Assembly: GCF_905475345.1 (NCBI RefSeq)
Contig: NC_066599.1
Coordinates: 4,906,001 to 4,970,000 of the forward strand
Source of the DNA: Vespula vulgaris
Taxonomy: Eukaryota; Arthropoda; Insecta; Hymenoptera; Vespidae
Reading direction: 5' to 3'
Length of the DNA: 64,000 nt
The number at the start of each line of letters is the position of its first letter. Within the stretch, counting starts at the first letter, position 1. The notes beneath the pieces were generated by a model. The model was not told where the DNA came from, made no database searches, and was given only the letters and a program-made list of their open reading frames with translations. This document shows positions 1 through 12,698 of the stretch, in pieces. Position numbers and translations under genes: made by a program.

Positions 1-74
1 TTATCTATATCTTTTCTTCTTTTTCTAATATTACCACTTTTATCAAGCAAAATTCTAATGATTAAAAATCTTAC

Positions 75-3000
75 CGACGTCGCTATTCGTTCCAGTACTA
101 GAATCGTCTTTATCAGATTGAATTTCCACTTCTACTTTTTTGACTTTATTTGGCGTTTCTTCTTCCAGAATTTCAGGACTCTCTTGTGTCGTTACAGCAC
201 TATCAGTATTAGTTGAAATACTAAAAAAATTTCAACAGACATAAATTTCTGCGTGCAATGTACTTATTTAATAAATATATCTTATAACATACTTAAATGT
301 ATATACAAACCGTTTCTTTGGTACAGAAGGTTGCTTTTTATTAATTATTTGTGGATGATCTTTCATCATAGTTAATTGTTTTTGCTTCAATTCTTCTAAA
401 TCTTTTAAAATATCTGCATCAGCAACATCAAAAGCAGTTTGTCCCTAATAAAATAAATATTTATACAATCATAATTATATTATGAATATTTATAATAAAA
501 ATATTATTTACTGCATAATTTTTGATGTCCATATCACAAAAGTTATCCACAAGTAATTTACAAGTTTCTGATTGACCCCAATGAGCTGCACCATGTAAGG
601 GAGTCCATCCATCGAAATCTTGTGCATTGACATCGCATCGAGCCTGAAGGAGAATACTAAAACAATAATTTTGAAGTATAGTCATTAAAAACAAAATAAT
701 ATATTCTGTTCTATATATTAAAATTATACTTCACATAAAGTGGTATCTACAATATTATTCAAAATATAAAATTACCAATTCTTTTCAATGAAACTGTTAG
801 ATTACACAGGAATTGTTTTTCATCATAATATGATACTTTACTTCATGACTTTGATGTAGCCTTTAGCAGCAGCAACATGAAGTGCCGTAGCTCCTGTTCT
901 AGGATGCATTGAATCTTTGCCTGGTGCTCCTGATCTCCAAGCTCTTGCATCATTTAACATTGACCTTTCCTCTTCACTTCTAGCTTGATCACAATCTATG
1001 CCTATAGTAGATACAAAAGAAATAATATTTTAAGAGTTGTTTTGAATCTATTTTTATAAATATATAGGAACAAACCTGCTTTATTTATATGTTGCTGTAG
1101 CATATCCTCCATTTCAACCTTTTCTGCGATGTCAAGGGCCAATTCGCCATCATTGTTAACTGCTGCCAAATTGCATCCTTGTTCTATCAAGTATCTATAT
1201 CAAATGATTATATGAGATATAAGTATATAAAACACTTAATTAAGGTAAGATTTATCTTTCACAAATAATTCCTATGAAGGAGGAGGCAAAAAAGTGAATT
1301 ATTTAGACAAAATAATTTAATCTGTGTAACTACTAACTTAGCTATTGATATGAAGCCACAAGATGCTGTAGCATGTAGGGGTGTCCATCCTTCATTGTCT
1401 CCACGATTTATATCCGCTCCTTGTTCTACCAAAAATTCTACCATATCCAGATCATCGTCGATGCATGCCTATGATACAAATATACATTCTACTTATAAAT
1501 TTATTCTTATATTTAATTTTATTTATATTATTGATTAGTTGCATTACTTTGATATTTAATAAAATATAGGTCAACTTAATACAAATTATATTACTATAAT
1601 AATTTTATGTAAAGAAATTTAAACATCCAGGTCCTATCCAGGTCTTGTCAAAGAAACTATTTATTACAACACTGCTAAAGACAGAGGATATAAGCAGAAC
1701 ACGAATGGTGAGGGCTGCGACTTCTAACAGAGAACTATAAATAGCATTTAATGCCTGATGTACTCTCACATGCTATTTTCGCAAATCTATGAAATGCCTA
1801 AACTTCCTTATTGAAACCATAAATAAAAGTAAACATTCATTTAATTCTTATATATCTCTTTTTATAAATCAAATTTTTTATACAAATTTTGATTTATTCT
1901 AAATGAAAATTTTAAGTACATATAAATGTACTTTTTAACACAAGCTTAGTTAATTTAACAAAATTTGATTTTTAATAATATAAAAACATGATATTTCCTT
2001 AAACATAACATTTTTTCTTATAGAATGGATTAGAATTTTGAGGAGTCTCATATAGACTCATAGGTAATATGAACGTCTTTTACAAAGTTATTTTTAGTCT
2101 CATCCTAATTTAAATCTATTTCAGAATTCTTAATCGATGTGGTTCATTTACAAGCTTCTTTTTTAAAATGTAATAGAACCAATTAAGGTTCTAAGCAAAA
2201 TAGTTAAAAACAGCATTTTTGTAACTCACTACTTTATATTTTCAATAATTTCAATAACTTATTATGGAAAATAAGTTCTATTTTTGTAAGAAGCTTTTAA
2301 CATTATATTGTTAAAACCATTAAGTAAAGTATCGATAAATATATGATAAAAATAAATAATGATAATTATTTATAATTACATGATAATTTATACTTTACAG
2401 ATAATTCTTTGAAATATTTTATAAACTACGTTCGAAGTATAGTAAAAAAAGAAGTTATAAAAATGAATATTAAATATTCGTTTCTGGAAAATAGAAGAAT
2501 ATTAAATAGTAAAAACTAAAACTATATAACATTGAACGTCATACAATCATTGCCGTGGAGAATTTGATTCCGGTAGATAGAGATGAGATAATCTTTCAAA
2601 TTCTTTCCATGCTTACTGCCATCGCTATGTAGAACTAAAGAAAGGACGTCATTCATAACATAAACAACGTTTGAAAGACAGACACGAAGTAAAATGAAGG
2701 GACGAGGAAAAATGTGCTTTCATGAATTCTCTTCCAAACGAAAAGATAAATAGTGACAATAAAATCTAAAGATTCATTCGTAATTATACTCGGACAGCTG
2801 AAGCTGGCAGCAGCCATTTTGCACGCAATGTTACATGCGATAGTGAATAGAGAAACAGATAAAAAGAGAGAAAGATAGATGGATAGATGGATAGATGAAT
2901 ATATAGATAGGTAGAGAGGACGGTAAAACGAAGATGAAATCTAAGAATTAAAAAGAATTAATAGAATGCAATATTTAAGCTTTTTTTTTTTCTTAGTCAA

Positions 3001-3343
3001 TCCTATTAAAAATTTTGATCGAAAAGGTGAGAATTTGTTTGGCGTAAGACATAAACAATGGAAATGATAAAAATAGAGAGGGAGGATATCTTACCTGGTG
3101 TAACGCCGTGAGACCATCGACGTTTCCGGTGTTGATGTCCGCCCCTTTTTGAAGTAAACGCACAACCTCCTCCTTGTCGCCTGCTGCACATGCCGCCAAG
3201 AAGACACAATCATCGGAAAATTTGATCTTCCTTGCTACTTGACGCGGTTGGGCCGGCTCTCGATTTGTTTCAGATTGTTCCCAACGTTTGAGCTGTTCGG
3301 CTCTTTTAAATAGAGCCGAGCTCGAACGAGTCTCGAGAGACAT
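75..3343 (-). CDS. Mbs: Myosin phosphatase targeting subunit (MYPT, PPP1R12 family), 5' part
   Basis: Regulatory subunit that targets protein phosphatase 1 to myosin light chain and controls actomyosin contractility. Seven exons are visible (minus strand): 3343-3095, 1468-1338, 1194-1076, 1001-842, 656-512, 444-311 and 220-75. Phases match across all junctions and give about 361 residues, and the gene continues past the left edge. Near the N-terminus is RKIKFSDD, a KIKF version of the PP1-docking RVxF motif, in the position of KVKF in vertebrate MYPT1. Ankyrin repeats follow (DGLTALHQACIDDD, NEGWTPLHATAS, GATALHVAAAKGY, DGWTPLHGAAHWG, GQTAFDVAD), with the same order and insert as MYPT1. After them comes an acidic, Lys/Glu-rich linker. 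The ATG at 3343 is chosen because it is the first AUG in frame; upstream is pyrimidine-rich promoter or 5'UTR sequence. The C-terminal inhibitory phosphosites and leucine zipper expected in the family are outside the window. Confidence 0.93.
1469..3094 (-). other. Mbs intron 1
   Basis: Intron of 1.6 kb between the PP1-docking/first ankyrin exon and the second ankyrin exon, with donor CAG|gtaaga and acceptor catag|GCA. The sequence is AT-rich. Apart from a short GATA/GATG microsatellite at 2871-2915 I see no coding or RNA feature. Confidence 0.8.
2871..2915. repeat. GATA/GATG microsatellite
   Basis: Imperfect four-base repeat of gata and gatg units, about 45 bp, inside Mbs intron 1. Confidence 0.8.
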
Positions 3344-3458
3344 CGCCTCGAAGCACACACAATCGAGCTCGACAACCTTATAACCACTGCGCGCTTGGTC
3401 TCTTCGCCTCCTTCCACTTCTGTCTCTATCTCTATCTCTATCTCCCTCACACTCTCGG

Positions 3459-3490
<32 letters not shown>

Positions 3491-3559
3491 GTTACTCTCG
3501 ATCCTTTTGGTTCTCTCTATCTCTTTCTCCCTACTTTTTTCTTTCGCTTTTTTCTTCTA

Positions 3560-3590
<31 letters not shown>

Positions 3591-4769
3591 GTCTCTCTCT
3601 CTCTCTCTCTTTTCTTTTCCTCTTTTCTCCCCTTCACTCTCTCTTCAACAATGTTCCGGATCTTTCACTTGGCAATATCACTTCACTTCGATTCACTAGG
3701 CGCAGCTCAAGACGCCGAAAGAAGCGTCCACCGTCCCTTGCCCCCATATACGAGCTAATCGCAATACGTGCGCGTCACCGTGCAAAAGATCACTCATGAA
3801 ATAACGTAAGTGGCTACAAGCGGAGGGAGCGGTCGGTGGTAAGACAACGCTCGGCCACAGGACGGATAGATTCGCGTGCTGCTCTTCGCTATTCTTGGTC
3901 GTCCCGATACCCGAATCCGTCTCCACGAGAACGACCCGCGATATTGCCAACCTCTTTCTCGTTACATCCCTAAATGTCGTAGTTCAGAGAAGCCAAACTT
4001 TTACGTAAGAGAACAAAACTTGTCGACGGTTGCATTAATGGCACGGCATCGTCCGCACCCTCTAGTGTGGAATTTCATACAAATATTTGAAATTTTCGCG
4101 CCGTCGGAATCTTGAATAAAAACAGGAAAAAAAAATAAACTAACAATTTCTCTTCCCTTCTCCTATGTTATAAGAAAAAAAATCTTACTTCGTTTTATTG
4201 TTAATAGAATCAGAGAAAATAATCATTGAATTGCGTATTACAATTTAAACGTTACGATTCGTTCTGTTACATATCGTTTTGAATTTAGCGGGTCAAATTG
4301 CGTATAACGGAGACAGAATCGTACTCCTCTCCCTGTTGCGTAATCTCCCTATTTCCATAATAGGATGTTTAGTTCCATTTTTCATTATTCGATAGTGTTA
4401 ATAACGAAAATCAGACGCAATTGATCTGATAATACTCCTATTATAGATATTACGTTACATCGTAAATAATATTAATTCTATGCGTACGAAAGCTCTATTT
4501 TCGATAAAATGAACACACATGTATCTACATCATTATAGCGTGGAAATAGCAACACACTAACAGACCGTATTGACAATGAGGGCGTAACCGATCATAGATC
4601 TATGTAACTGATACAACTCCTTTATATGAGTTTGGCCTCCCTGATATTTTTATGAATGACGTTTAACCGAGGAGGTTGGTAAAATCACCTTCTTGTGTAG
4701 GATATATCTTGGTGTAATACGCATATATGCTTGTCTCTACAGTTATCTTCGACAAAAAAATATTGTGAC
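3344..4769. promoter_or_regulatory. Divergent intergenic region between Mbs and ataxin-3
   Basis: About 1.4 kb separates the two divergent start codons, so it should hold both promoters. Next to Mbs lie two pyrimidine tracts (3421-3492 and 3556-3620) of CT, CTAT and CTGT units; read on the Mbs strand they are GA/GATA/GACA tracts. The ataxin-3 side (about 4100-4769) is plain AT-rich DNA with no recognised TATA box. Promoter assignment is inferred from gene orientation only. Confidence 0.5.
3421..3620. repeat. Compound CT/CTAT/CTGT microsatellite
   Basis: Two blocks of pyrimidine microsatellite, (TCTCTA)n-(CT)n at 3421-3492 and (CTGT)n-(CT)n at 3556-3620, lie 80-280 bp upstream of the Mbs start codon. 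They make long spurious Ser/Leu-rich open frames on the plus strand. Confidence 0.85.
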
Positions 4770-6455
4770 ATGGAGAGTATATTTCATGAAAAGGTAAAGT
4801 TTGACATGAGCGTTGAAAATTGAAGAAAGGTTACTACATTTGCGATGTATTTGATTGCGATCAAAAAAAGATTATTTGTTGCAGCAAGAAGGATATTTGT
4901 GCGCGCAACATTGTTTGAACGCTCTTCTACAAGGTCCTTATTTTAATGCAGTAGATCTTGCTAATTTTGGTCATCAAATGGACGAAGCAGAACGTATTAG
5001 AATGGCCGAGTCAGGTGTCGATAGCGAAGATTATAAACTTTTCTTAGAGGTAGATAATTCCAAAATTAATATTTTTACAAATTGTATATATCCACTTTAC
5101 AGTATGATTCGAATGTCGTGCACTGTAAAATTAACATACTGTCTAAAGATTTTTCATCATTAAATATTTCTTTTATATTCTTACTTTCAACATTGCAATA
5201 AATTTAAAAACGTATTTTATGTCGTATCTAATATTTAGCAACCGTCAGAAAATATGGATGACAGTGGATATTTTTCCGTTCAAGTCATTAGCAGTGCTTT
5301 AAAAGGGGTTTGGGGTTTGGAGCTGGTTCCATACAACAGCACAGAACCTGCCGCATTGATGGCACAAAATGATCCTTCGTAGGTTATTATTAATTCTTTA
5401 CTTGACACTATTAGCATTTGTTTTGATTAGTTATTGCCTAACGTCAAAATAATATTGCAATACTAACCTATTGATTCGCATCTTTTTGTAAACATATAGA
5501 TAGCAAAGTAAATTTACAAGACATGGATGTCTTTCGGATACGTTACATAGTTATAGATAGTAAATGTAACTTGCAGGCAAATGAAAGCTTATATCTGCAA
5601 TTACAAAGGGCATTGGTTTACTATACGAAAGATTGGAACTCAATGGTTCAATTTGAATTCGATGCTTAGCGGGCCACAGCTTATATCAGACACATATCTA
5701 GCAATGTATTTGGCTCAATTATTACAAGAAGGTAAATAATCTGTGAAAAATACATATTGCAAATAATATATAAGATAATAATAGATGTCTTGTTTGCAGG
5801 TTATTCAATTTTCATTGTTATTGGTACACTTCCGCAATGTCCTGCAGACGAAATATTAATGAAGAATCCAATAAAACCTGCACCAAGAACAAAGGAATGC
5901 GTTAAAGAACAGAAGCCTACGACAGCAGGATATCGTTTAGGTACCAAAGAAGAAGATGAAGTTATGAAAGCGGTTCGTGCTCTAGAAGAAATTAAAGTTC
6001 CTTGGTCTTACACTACTAATGTACCTTCAAAATTTGTAAATTCATCCTCGGACCATAGGAAAAATAATTTAACTGAAGAAGGGATATCATCCGATAAAAA
6101 ACCTCGTGAACGAATAATTCCAATAACAATAGAAGGGAAAGATGATCAAGATGATGAAAATGAAGAATTGCAAAGAGCATTACGGTTAAGTTTACAAGAT
6201 AATGAAGATAATATAGATAAGAATCTAAATTTGAGATTGGAGTCTCATATCGATAATAAGGTACCGCCATCGACGGAAGTTGTTGATGATGCAGATCAAG
6301 ATGATGAATTAAGGAAAGCTCTACAATTAAGTCTTGAATGTGTAACAGCTCCACCAACACCAGATTTAGAAGATTTGCGTTGGCGTCGGTTAAATCATTT
6401 TGGTATATATTCTAAAGCATCAAATAATGAAGCATCTCCAAAGTTAAATTCTTAA
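4770..6455 (+). CDS. ATXN3: Ataxin-3, Josephin-domain deubiquitinase
   Basis: Cysteine protease that trims ubiquitin chains in protein quality control. Exons: 4770-4793, 4885-5049, 5239-5378, 5577-5731 and 5800-6455, giving 379 residues. The first exon encodes only MESIFHEK, exactly the start seen in vertebrate ataxin-3. The Josephin domain spans roughly residues 1-180. The catalytic Cys is C14 in QEGYLCAQHC, the His is H122 in GHWFTIRK, and the Asn is N137 in QWFNLNS, so the triad is intact. Two ubiquitin-interacting motifs follow (EELQRALRLSL near residue 283 and DDELRKALQLSL near 329). There is no polyglutamine tract after the second motif, unlike the human protein. The poly(A) signal lies 2 nt past the stop. 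It diverges from Mbs and lies upstream of Unr. Confidence 0.96.
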
Positions 6456-6456
6456 C

Positions 6457-6462
6457 AATAAA
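6457..6462 (+). terminator. Ataxin-3 poly(A) signal AATAAA
   Basis: Canonical AATAAA starting two bases after the ataxin-3 stop codon. If used, the 3'UTR would be only about 20-30 nt long. Longer 3' ends cannot be excluded. Confidence 0.5.
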
Positions 6463-6640
6463 TATATAATACTATGATGATATGGCTATTAAAAAAATTT
6501 ATCTTGTAAATTACAAACTAAATCATTAGTGAAAAAGAGAGTGTCATTTTATGTACTAACAATTAAAAATCTAATGAATATATGATGTATATCACGCGCG
6601 TGCGCGGATTTTAAATACAGCACATATGTAAATACGATGT

Positions 6641-6643
6641 ATA

Positions 6644-6694
<51 letters not shown>

Positions 6695-6722
6695 ATATGT
6701 ATGTATGTATGTATATATATAT
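6641..6722. repeat. TA/TATG microsatellite
   Basis: About 80 bp of (TA)n grading into (TATG)n and back into (TA)n, downstream of ataxin-3. Confidence 0.9.
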
Positions 6723-9105
6723 ACACGTATCACACAGATTTTTTTAATAATTATGTTTCTTATATTTTTCTTTCAATTTTATTATACTCTGACTGTTCAT
6801 AAAATAAAAATGTTCGGACAATGTAATTCTCTGTTGTTATTTAAAATCGAGATATACCAAATATCAAATGATAGCAATTTATCAAATTGTTGATATTTGA
6901 AAAAAATTTTGAGGTTGGTAGGTATACCAACTTTTCTAATCTACTGTGTATCTGTTATTATTTTGTCCAATTTTTTCTGCTAATGTCAATATTATGAAAA
7001 GTAATAAAAATAATATTCCGGATGTTACGATTACTTTTCTTTTTCAAATGTTAATTACAAGAAGAAGTATGTTGACGAATATTCTTTGATTTTTCGAGAA
7101 ATAATATAAAATCTTTTTTCATAGTCCACGTACATTAAAGCGAGAAACCGTTTCCGTTTACGATAGGAAGCAACCAGTAGGCTGTGGACGGAGATTTTGC
7201 CGCAGTTGCTCCTGTTTTGTGTGTGAATGCTGAATGTTGACATTCAACATGGCGGCATGTCGTCAGTGCTGTGCTGTGTCGTGGTGAGTTTTATAAAATT
7301 TCCTACCATCGTACAATTACGAGCTTTGCTACGAATTAATCTAAAAAGATGAAAAATTGATATTTCCGATCATGATGTTGATGTTCTTTAAGACGAATAT
7401 ACAACGGCGGTGTTACATTAATGCGATAAATCGAAGGACCTTATAAAAAATTAGAATCTTGTAACTAGCAAGCATATACGATATCTCAATGATCTGTTTT
7501 TCGAAGTAAATTAATAGGACAGATCTTTCAATTCTGAAACGATTTTTAACATCATAAATAATTATATCGAGCACATTATAATTTCTTAATTTCCTTTACA
7601 CATTGATCAAATCGCGAATGATGTACATATTCTATTTCAAACTTACCAACTTATCCAAAGTGTTTTAAAGTTATTAATAAAGTTTTCATATATCAGCTCG
7701 ATGAAGAGCAATTTCCAAGTTATGATGTTTACTCCGAATATAATAAGAAATAAAACACATGTTTGATTTTTAAATTAGAGTTTCAATAATGTAGGAAAGA
7801 AACATAACACGGTTACAGGTTTTGATGATAGAAATCTCAGTGTAATGTCATTTCTTCATTTAGTTAATAGGTAATATATATTGGTTATGTATTTGTTACT
7901 ACAAGAGAAACATAAAACCTATTGTGGAACAATAATAAAATAGAAACTTGTAATAATGATTACATTAAAAATTTAAGACAGCAACCGATTATATTTATGC
8001 CAGAAACAATTATTTCTTTTTGAATCTTTTAATACAAATGTTGATTTGCCCATAATATTATTTGAATTTAAGATATGATTATGATCGCTAAATAAATGAT
8101 ACAACTATCGTAACAAAGCTTGTAGCATTTAAAGTATGTTAAAGTAGTCTTTGAGGTATGATTGACCAGGTTTTTTATTTTTTCTTTCAGCTTGTGTAAT
8201 TGTTAGTTTAGGACATTTTTGAAACCAAGGCTCACTGTAAATTTCACATTTAAAAGTTGAAGAAAAAACGCTAATATAGAAGTATTGGAAAACACAATCA
8301 CACTCAGCACGCATTGAAGACATCTGAGGATTTTCAAATCAACAATTATTGTTTAAATCTCCTATGTTTTTGATTTACTCCTTTTATAAAGGATGACTGA
8401 TGTTTAAGAAGAACACGGTTATTCTAGTGCACGCTAAATTGAGTAACTATCGAAGAGTTGTTAGTATATTAAAGCATACACACATGTGGAAAGTATCAGC
8501 AGTATATGATGTGCTAAGAATTTTGTACTTATACTAATTCGTAATCTATATTTACTGCATTGTTTATTTGTATATTGTGTACACAACAAAACTTGTGAGA
8601 AAGAGTTAGGTGAGCCATATAGTGACTGTAATAGTGATCGCGGCTGAGATTGTGTTGCTCTGCTTGGTTAATAGAAAATTCATATCCACATTTGAGGTGC
8701 CTCTAGAATACGGAGCTGCCTTGAAATTGTTCGAATAGCAATACACAACAGGTGTAACAAAATATTGTGGAACTGTCTCTCTTGCAAACTTATCAAGGAA
8801 GACAGAAGATCACGGAGGAGTTTGCGATTCTACAGCATTAAACAGCCTCTCTTCCTCTTCATTAAGTTCTTATAACATTATAATAGTGAACAAAGATATA
8901 AAGTACCAAGAACCGTTCTGTGATATCTATATCTTATCTGATATCTGTTAACATTTAAATGATTGAAAAGACTAAAAATTTGTAAATGTAAGTATATATA
9001 TTATGGTGGAGCAGAAGTGAACATAAAAGGGATTAAATACTTGTTTCAAGGAAAAAGAAAAATTATACGTAAACATTATAGATAAAACTGTGCAAATTTA
9101 AAACA

Positions 9106-12100
9106 ATGTCCAACAATCCTCAGTGGAAAACGTTCCAGCCGCCAATCATGAACTCTGACCCGGCAATACTTGACTACAAGTCTATGGCTCTACCGAGTCC
9201 CAAAGTTATAACAGGATCTCAACAACACACAAGTAACAATTACCGAAATGGTACTAACTACACTGGTGACCATTATTTGGGCTCTCTTTCTGGATGTGGT
9301 AAAAATGCTACCACTACTACTACTACTACTACTACCACTTATGGAGCCACGAGATTTTCTTTTGGGACATTAACAAATATGGAAGGAAATGTAGGTTACA
9401 CCGGCGAACCTGCAACCAATAACACTACGTATCAAGATCAGTCTGCGAATCAGGGAACCCGTGAAACTGGTATAATAGAAAAATTATTAGTAAGTTTATT
9501 ATAATTTGCATCGTTTACTCAACTCCATGGTTTCTACCGTTGAATTTCCTTCTACATTGTAATATTTGTTTTAGCACTCGTATGGATTTATACAATGTTG
9601 CGAAAGACAGGCAAGATTATTCTTTCATTTTAGCCAGTTTAGCGGAAATATAGAACATTTAAAAATTGGAGATCCAGTAGAATTTGAAATGACTTATGAT
9701 CGAAGAACAGGCAAACCTATTGCTAGTACTGTTAGTAAAATCGCTCCCGAAGTGGTAAGTGGAAGTGATAGTCATATTTTTCTTTATACGTTCAATGGAG
9801 CTTAAAGTAAAATTAATATCGTTCCTTTTTGAGTGACAATTCAATGTATTTTTATAGGTATTAAGCGAAGAACGAGTTACTGGTAATGTGACAACAGAAT
9901 TACAAGCTAGTGGTGATTCACAAGGTCGAATTAGTTACGAAAATCGAGGGGAGTGTTTCTTTTTGCCATATACCAAAGATGATGTAGAAGGGAACGTCAC
10001 TTTGCGTGCTGGTGATAAAGTATCATTTCAAATTGCTACTAATCAACGGTATATACATATATATTTATTTGTAATATTTTCAAAAGTTTCTGTCCGTATT
10101 TATCAACTTAGTAAGATAATTTGGTACACTTAATTACAGAGGAAATTTGGGTGCGTGTCATGTAAGATTGGAAAATCCAGCACATCCAGTACGTTATCGC
10201 GGTGTTGTATGTACAATGAAAGAAAACTTTGGCTTTATCGAACGTGCTGACGTAGTTAAGGAAATTTTCTTCCACTTCAGTGAAGCGAAGTCCATGAAAG
10301 AAGAATTGAAATTAGGAGACGATGTTGAATTTATAATACAAACGCGAAATGTAAGACACCTGTTGCACTATTTCGCTTTATGCAGACACGTTGAATTATC
10401 TAACGTTCAAACTTAAAATACCATTCTTATTTTCGAAAGCAAGGAAGAATATTTTATGTATAAATGTTAGATAATTAATCGATCATAATATGTAAAGATA
10501 AATATTATTATATTTTTAACATGGCTAAGTAATTATTTCTCTTATACAGGGGAAAGAGGTAGCATGTAACATTACTAAATTACCACCAGGTTCTATTGTA
10601 TTTGAAGAGGTTAGCAATGAAGTAATAAAAGGACAGGTTTTAAAACCATTAGAAAGAGGTAATGCGGCACGTCATCATAATGATCCATTACCTGGACGAA
10701 TTCGATATAGAGATACGGATCATTGCGAAGTTGAAGTTCCATTTGGTGATAAAGATCAAAAAGGAGATTTTACGCTCAGGTAGAGTTATATCTTGTAATT
10801 TTACTGGAACAACGTTCGCCTATGACGTTTAAGAAATTTAATGAAACTTTTTTACAACAGGCATGGAGATTGGGTCCAGTTTCGTATTGCCACAGATACT
10901 AGAGATCAATTAAAAAGAGCTACCGAAATATCGCTGTTACCAGAATCATTTACTGTATCTGGCGAAAGACGAGAACAAGGTATTATCGCGGCTCTTAAAG
11001 ATGGATTCGGCTTTATACGTTGCGTAGACCGAGACGCTAGACTCTTCTTTCATTTCAATGAAGTTCTTGATGTTGATAGAGAAATTAGCGTCGGCGATGA
11101 AGTTGAGTTTACTGTTGTACAAGTAAGTTACATATTATATATGCGTAATTTAAAAGGTAATTATAAGATGATTACCTGTATGTCGTTACTCAACTTAATT
11201 TAGGTTCCTACATTTTGTTTCGAGGATCCTTCATCGTCGTTTTCATACACCAGACCTAGTGCAATCAGATTGAAACATTTACCAACCGGTACTGTTCAAT
11301 TTGAAACAATCATAGAAAAGGACTTGATGGGTAACGTGGTAGAAGATACAAATGGTGTTCAACGAGGTTTAATCGGGTATACGAAAGATAATCAACAAAA
11401 CGTAATAATGTTCTTTGCAAAGGATTGCGATCCTAAAAATATTCCAAGAGTGGGTGATAAGGTAAGACTTTGTCTTATCTAACTAGATATTATGTAGAAT
11501 CATTACGCTTGGATTTCGCCTAACTAAACGTTTGCTGATTAAACGTTATAGGTTCACTTTAGTATTTGTCAAGTTAAACGAAACAAAGAATTAGTCGCTG
11601 TTGATATATCACTGGTGAATGCTGCCGGTGAGAAAATACAAAATGGAAACAAAAAAGCGAGCGGTCAAGTTTATCAAGGTTTTATAGCTGCGCTAAAAGA
11701 TGGATTTGGCTTTATCGAGACGGTCAATCACGATAAGGAGATATTTTTTCATTTCAGGTAAAACAACGGGATATAAATAACGATCCTATGTGTATATTAA
11801 TTAAGCATAAAGTCATGTTAAAAATTGTTCATTAATTTGAATGACTGTTTTGTTGTAGTAACTTCGAAGGTGATACTGGTAATTTAGAGTTAGGAGCTGA
11901 CATAGAGTGTACAGTAAGTTCTAACAACAGTAGAGGTTCGGGTGGATGTATCGCCGCCGATCATGTCAAGCTTGTACCTCGTGGAAGTATTCCCAGGCCT
12001 ACAGCAGTCAGTGATTCACTCGATGGAGTTGTCACGCGACCCTTACGCAGTGCAAATCCTGAACAGAGTGAATACGCTGGTTTGATCAAGATAAATCCAA

Positions 12101-12698
12101 CCAATGAGGAAGAAGAAATGCAAGAATACGAATTTGGTATAATGGGACTTGTCAACAAGCGTGAGTTATTGCAGATAGGTGATCCTGTGCAATTGCAAGT
12201 TGATTCTGCGGGTCATGCTTGTAACATAGTAGCTATTAGAAAAAAAAGAAGAGCAACCGTTGACGCGGTGAAAGGTCCCTTTGGTTTTCTCGCTTACGAA
12301 GTCGACGAAGGTAAAAAGCTCTTCTTCCATATGAGCGAAGTTCGAGATCACGCTACATTGCAGCCAGGGGACCAAGTGGAATTTGTTTTGGTGACGAATC
12401 AGCGTACTGGTAAATCCTCAGCCTGCAACGTAACTCGTCTAAGGTAATACATTCCTTTCTCATGACATGTAATGATCTTCTTCTATTTCCTTATGTTCCT
12501 TGATCTGCCATTTTAATAATTCCCAGCAGTGACGCGGTTCAGCAACGACCCGAGCGTTTAATCAGCCGATTACGTACTATTTCTTTGGAAGATACAGGTC
12601 CGAAATTAACCGTAGTCCGACAACCCAGAGGACCGGATGGTACACGAGGTTTCAGCCAAGAAAGATTACAACATACCCCTGGTGCCATCGAGGAATAA
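9106..12698 (+). CDS. Unr: Unr/CSDE1, multi-cold-shock-domain RNA-binding protein
   Basis: Cytoplasmic single-stranded RNA-binding protein that regulates mRNA translation and stability; in Drosophila Unr acts in dosage compensation. Exons: 9106-9489, 9575-9754, 9858-10048, 10140-10350, 10550-10779, 10861-11122, 11204-11461, 11552-11757, 11859-12443 and 12527-12698, giving 892 residues with consistent phases. Five canonical cold-shock domains carry the paired RNA-binding motifs: YGFIQCC/LFFHFSQF, FGFIERA/IFFHFSEA, FGFIRCV/LFFHFNEV, FGFIETV/IFFHFSNF and FGFLAYE/LFFHMSEV. Between them are degenerate cold-shock-like units lacking these motifs (for example GRISYENRG, GRIRYRDTD, GLIGYTKDN), as in CSDE1. 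The N-terminal 115 residues are low-complexity and Asn/Thr-rich, with a poly-Thr run near residue 70. The start is the AUG in AAAACAATGTCC, preceded by a likely spliced 5'UTR. Confidence 0.96.

Larger units (their letters stand above)
6456..9081 (+). other. Ataxin-3 3' flank and Unr 5' region with likely non-coding exons
   Basis: This 2.6 kb stretch has no supported coding frame. It holds the microsatellite at 6641-6722. A GC-richer patch near 7180-7290 includes a GGCGG-containing stretch followed by a good donor (gtgagt at about 7283), a candidate first non-coding Unr exon. Another good donor (gtaagt) at 8988 faces an acceptor (attatag) at 9081, so the 5'UTR is probably spliced, the last UTR exon ending at 8987. 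The rest is AT-rich and featureless. Confidence 0.45.

Noticed and set aside
3395..3799. Ser/Leu-rich plus-strand frames upstream of Mbs
   Set aside because: They are generated by the CT/CTGT microsatellite.
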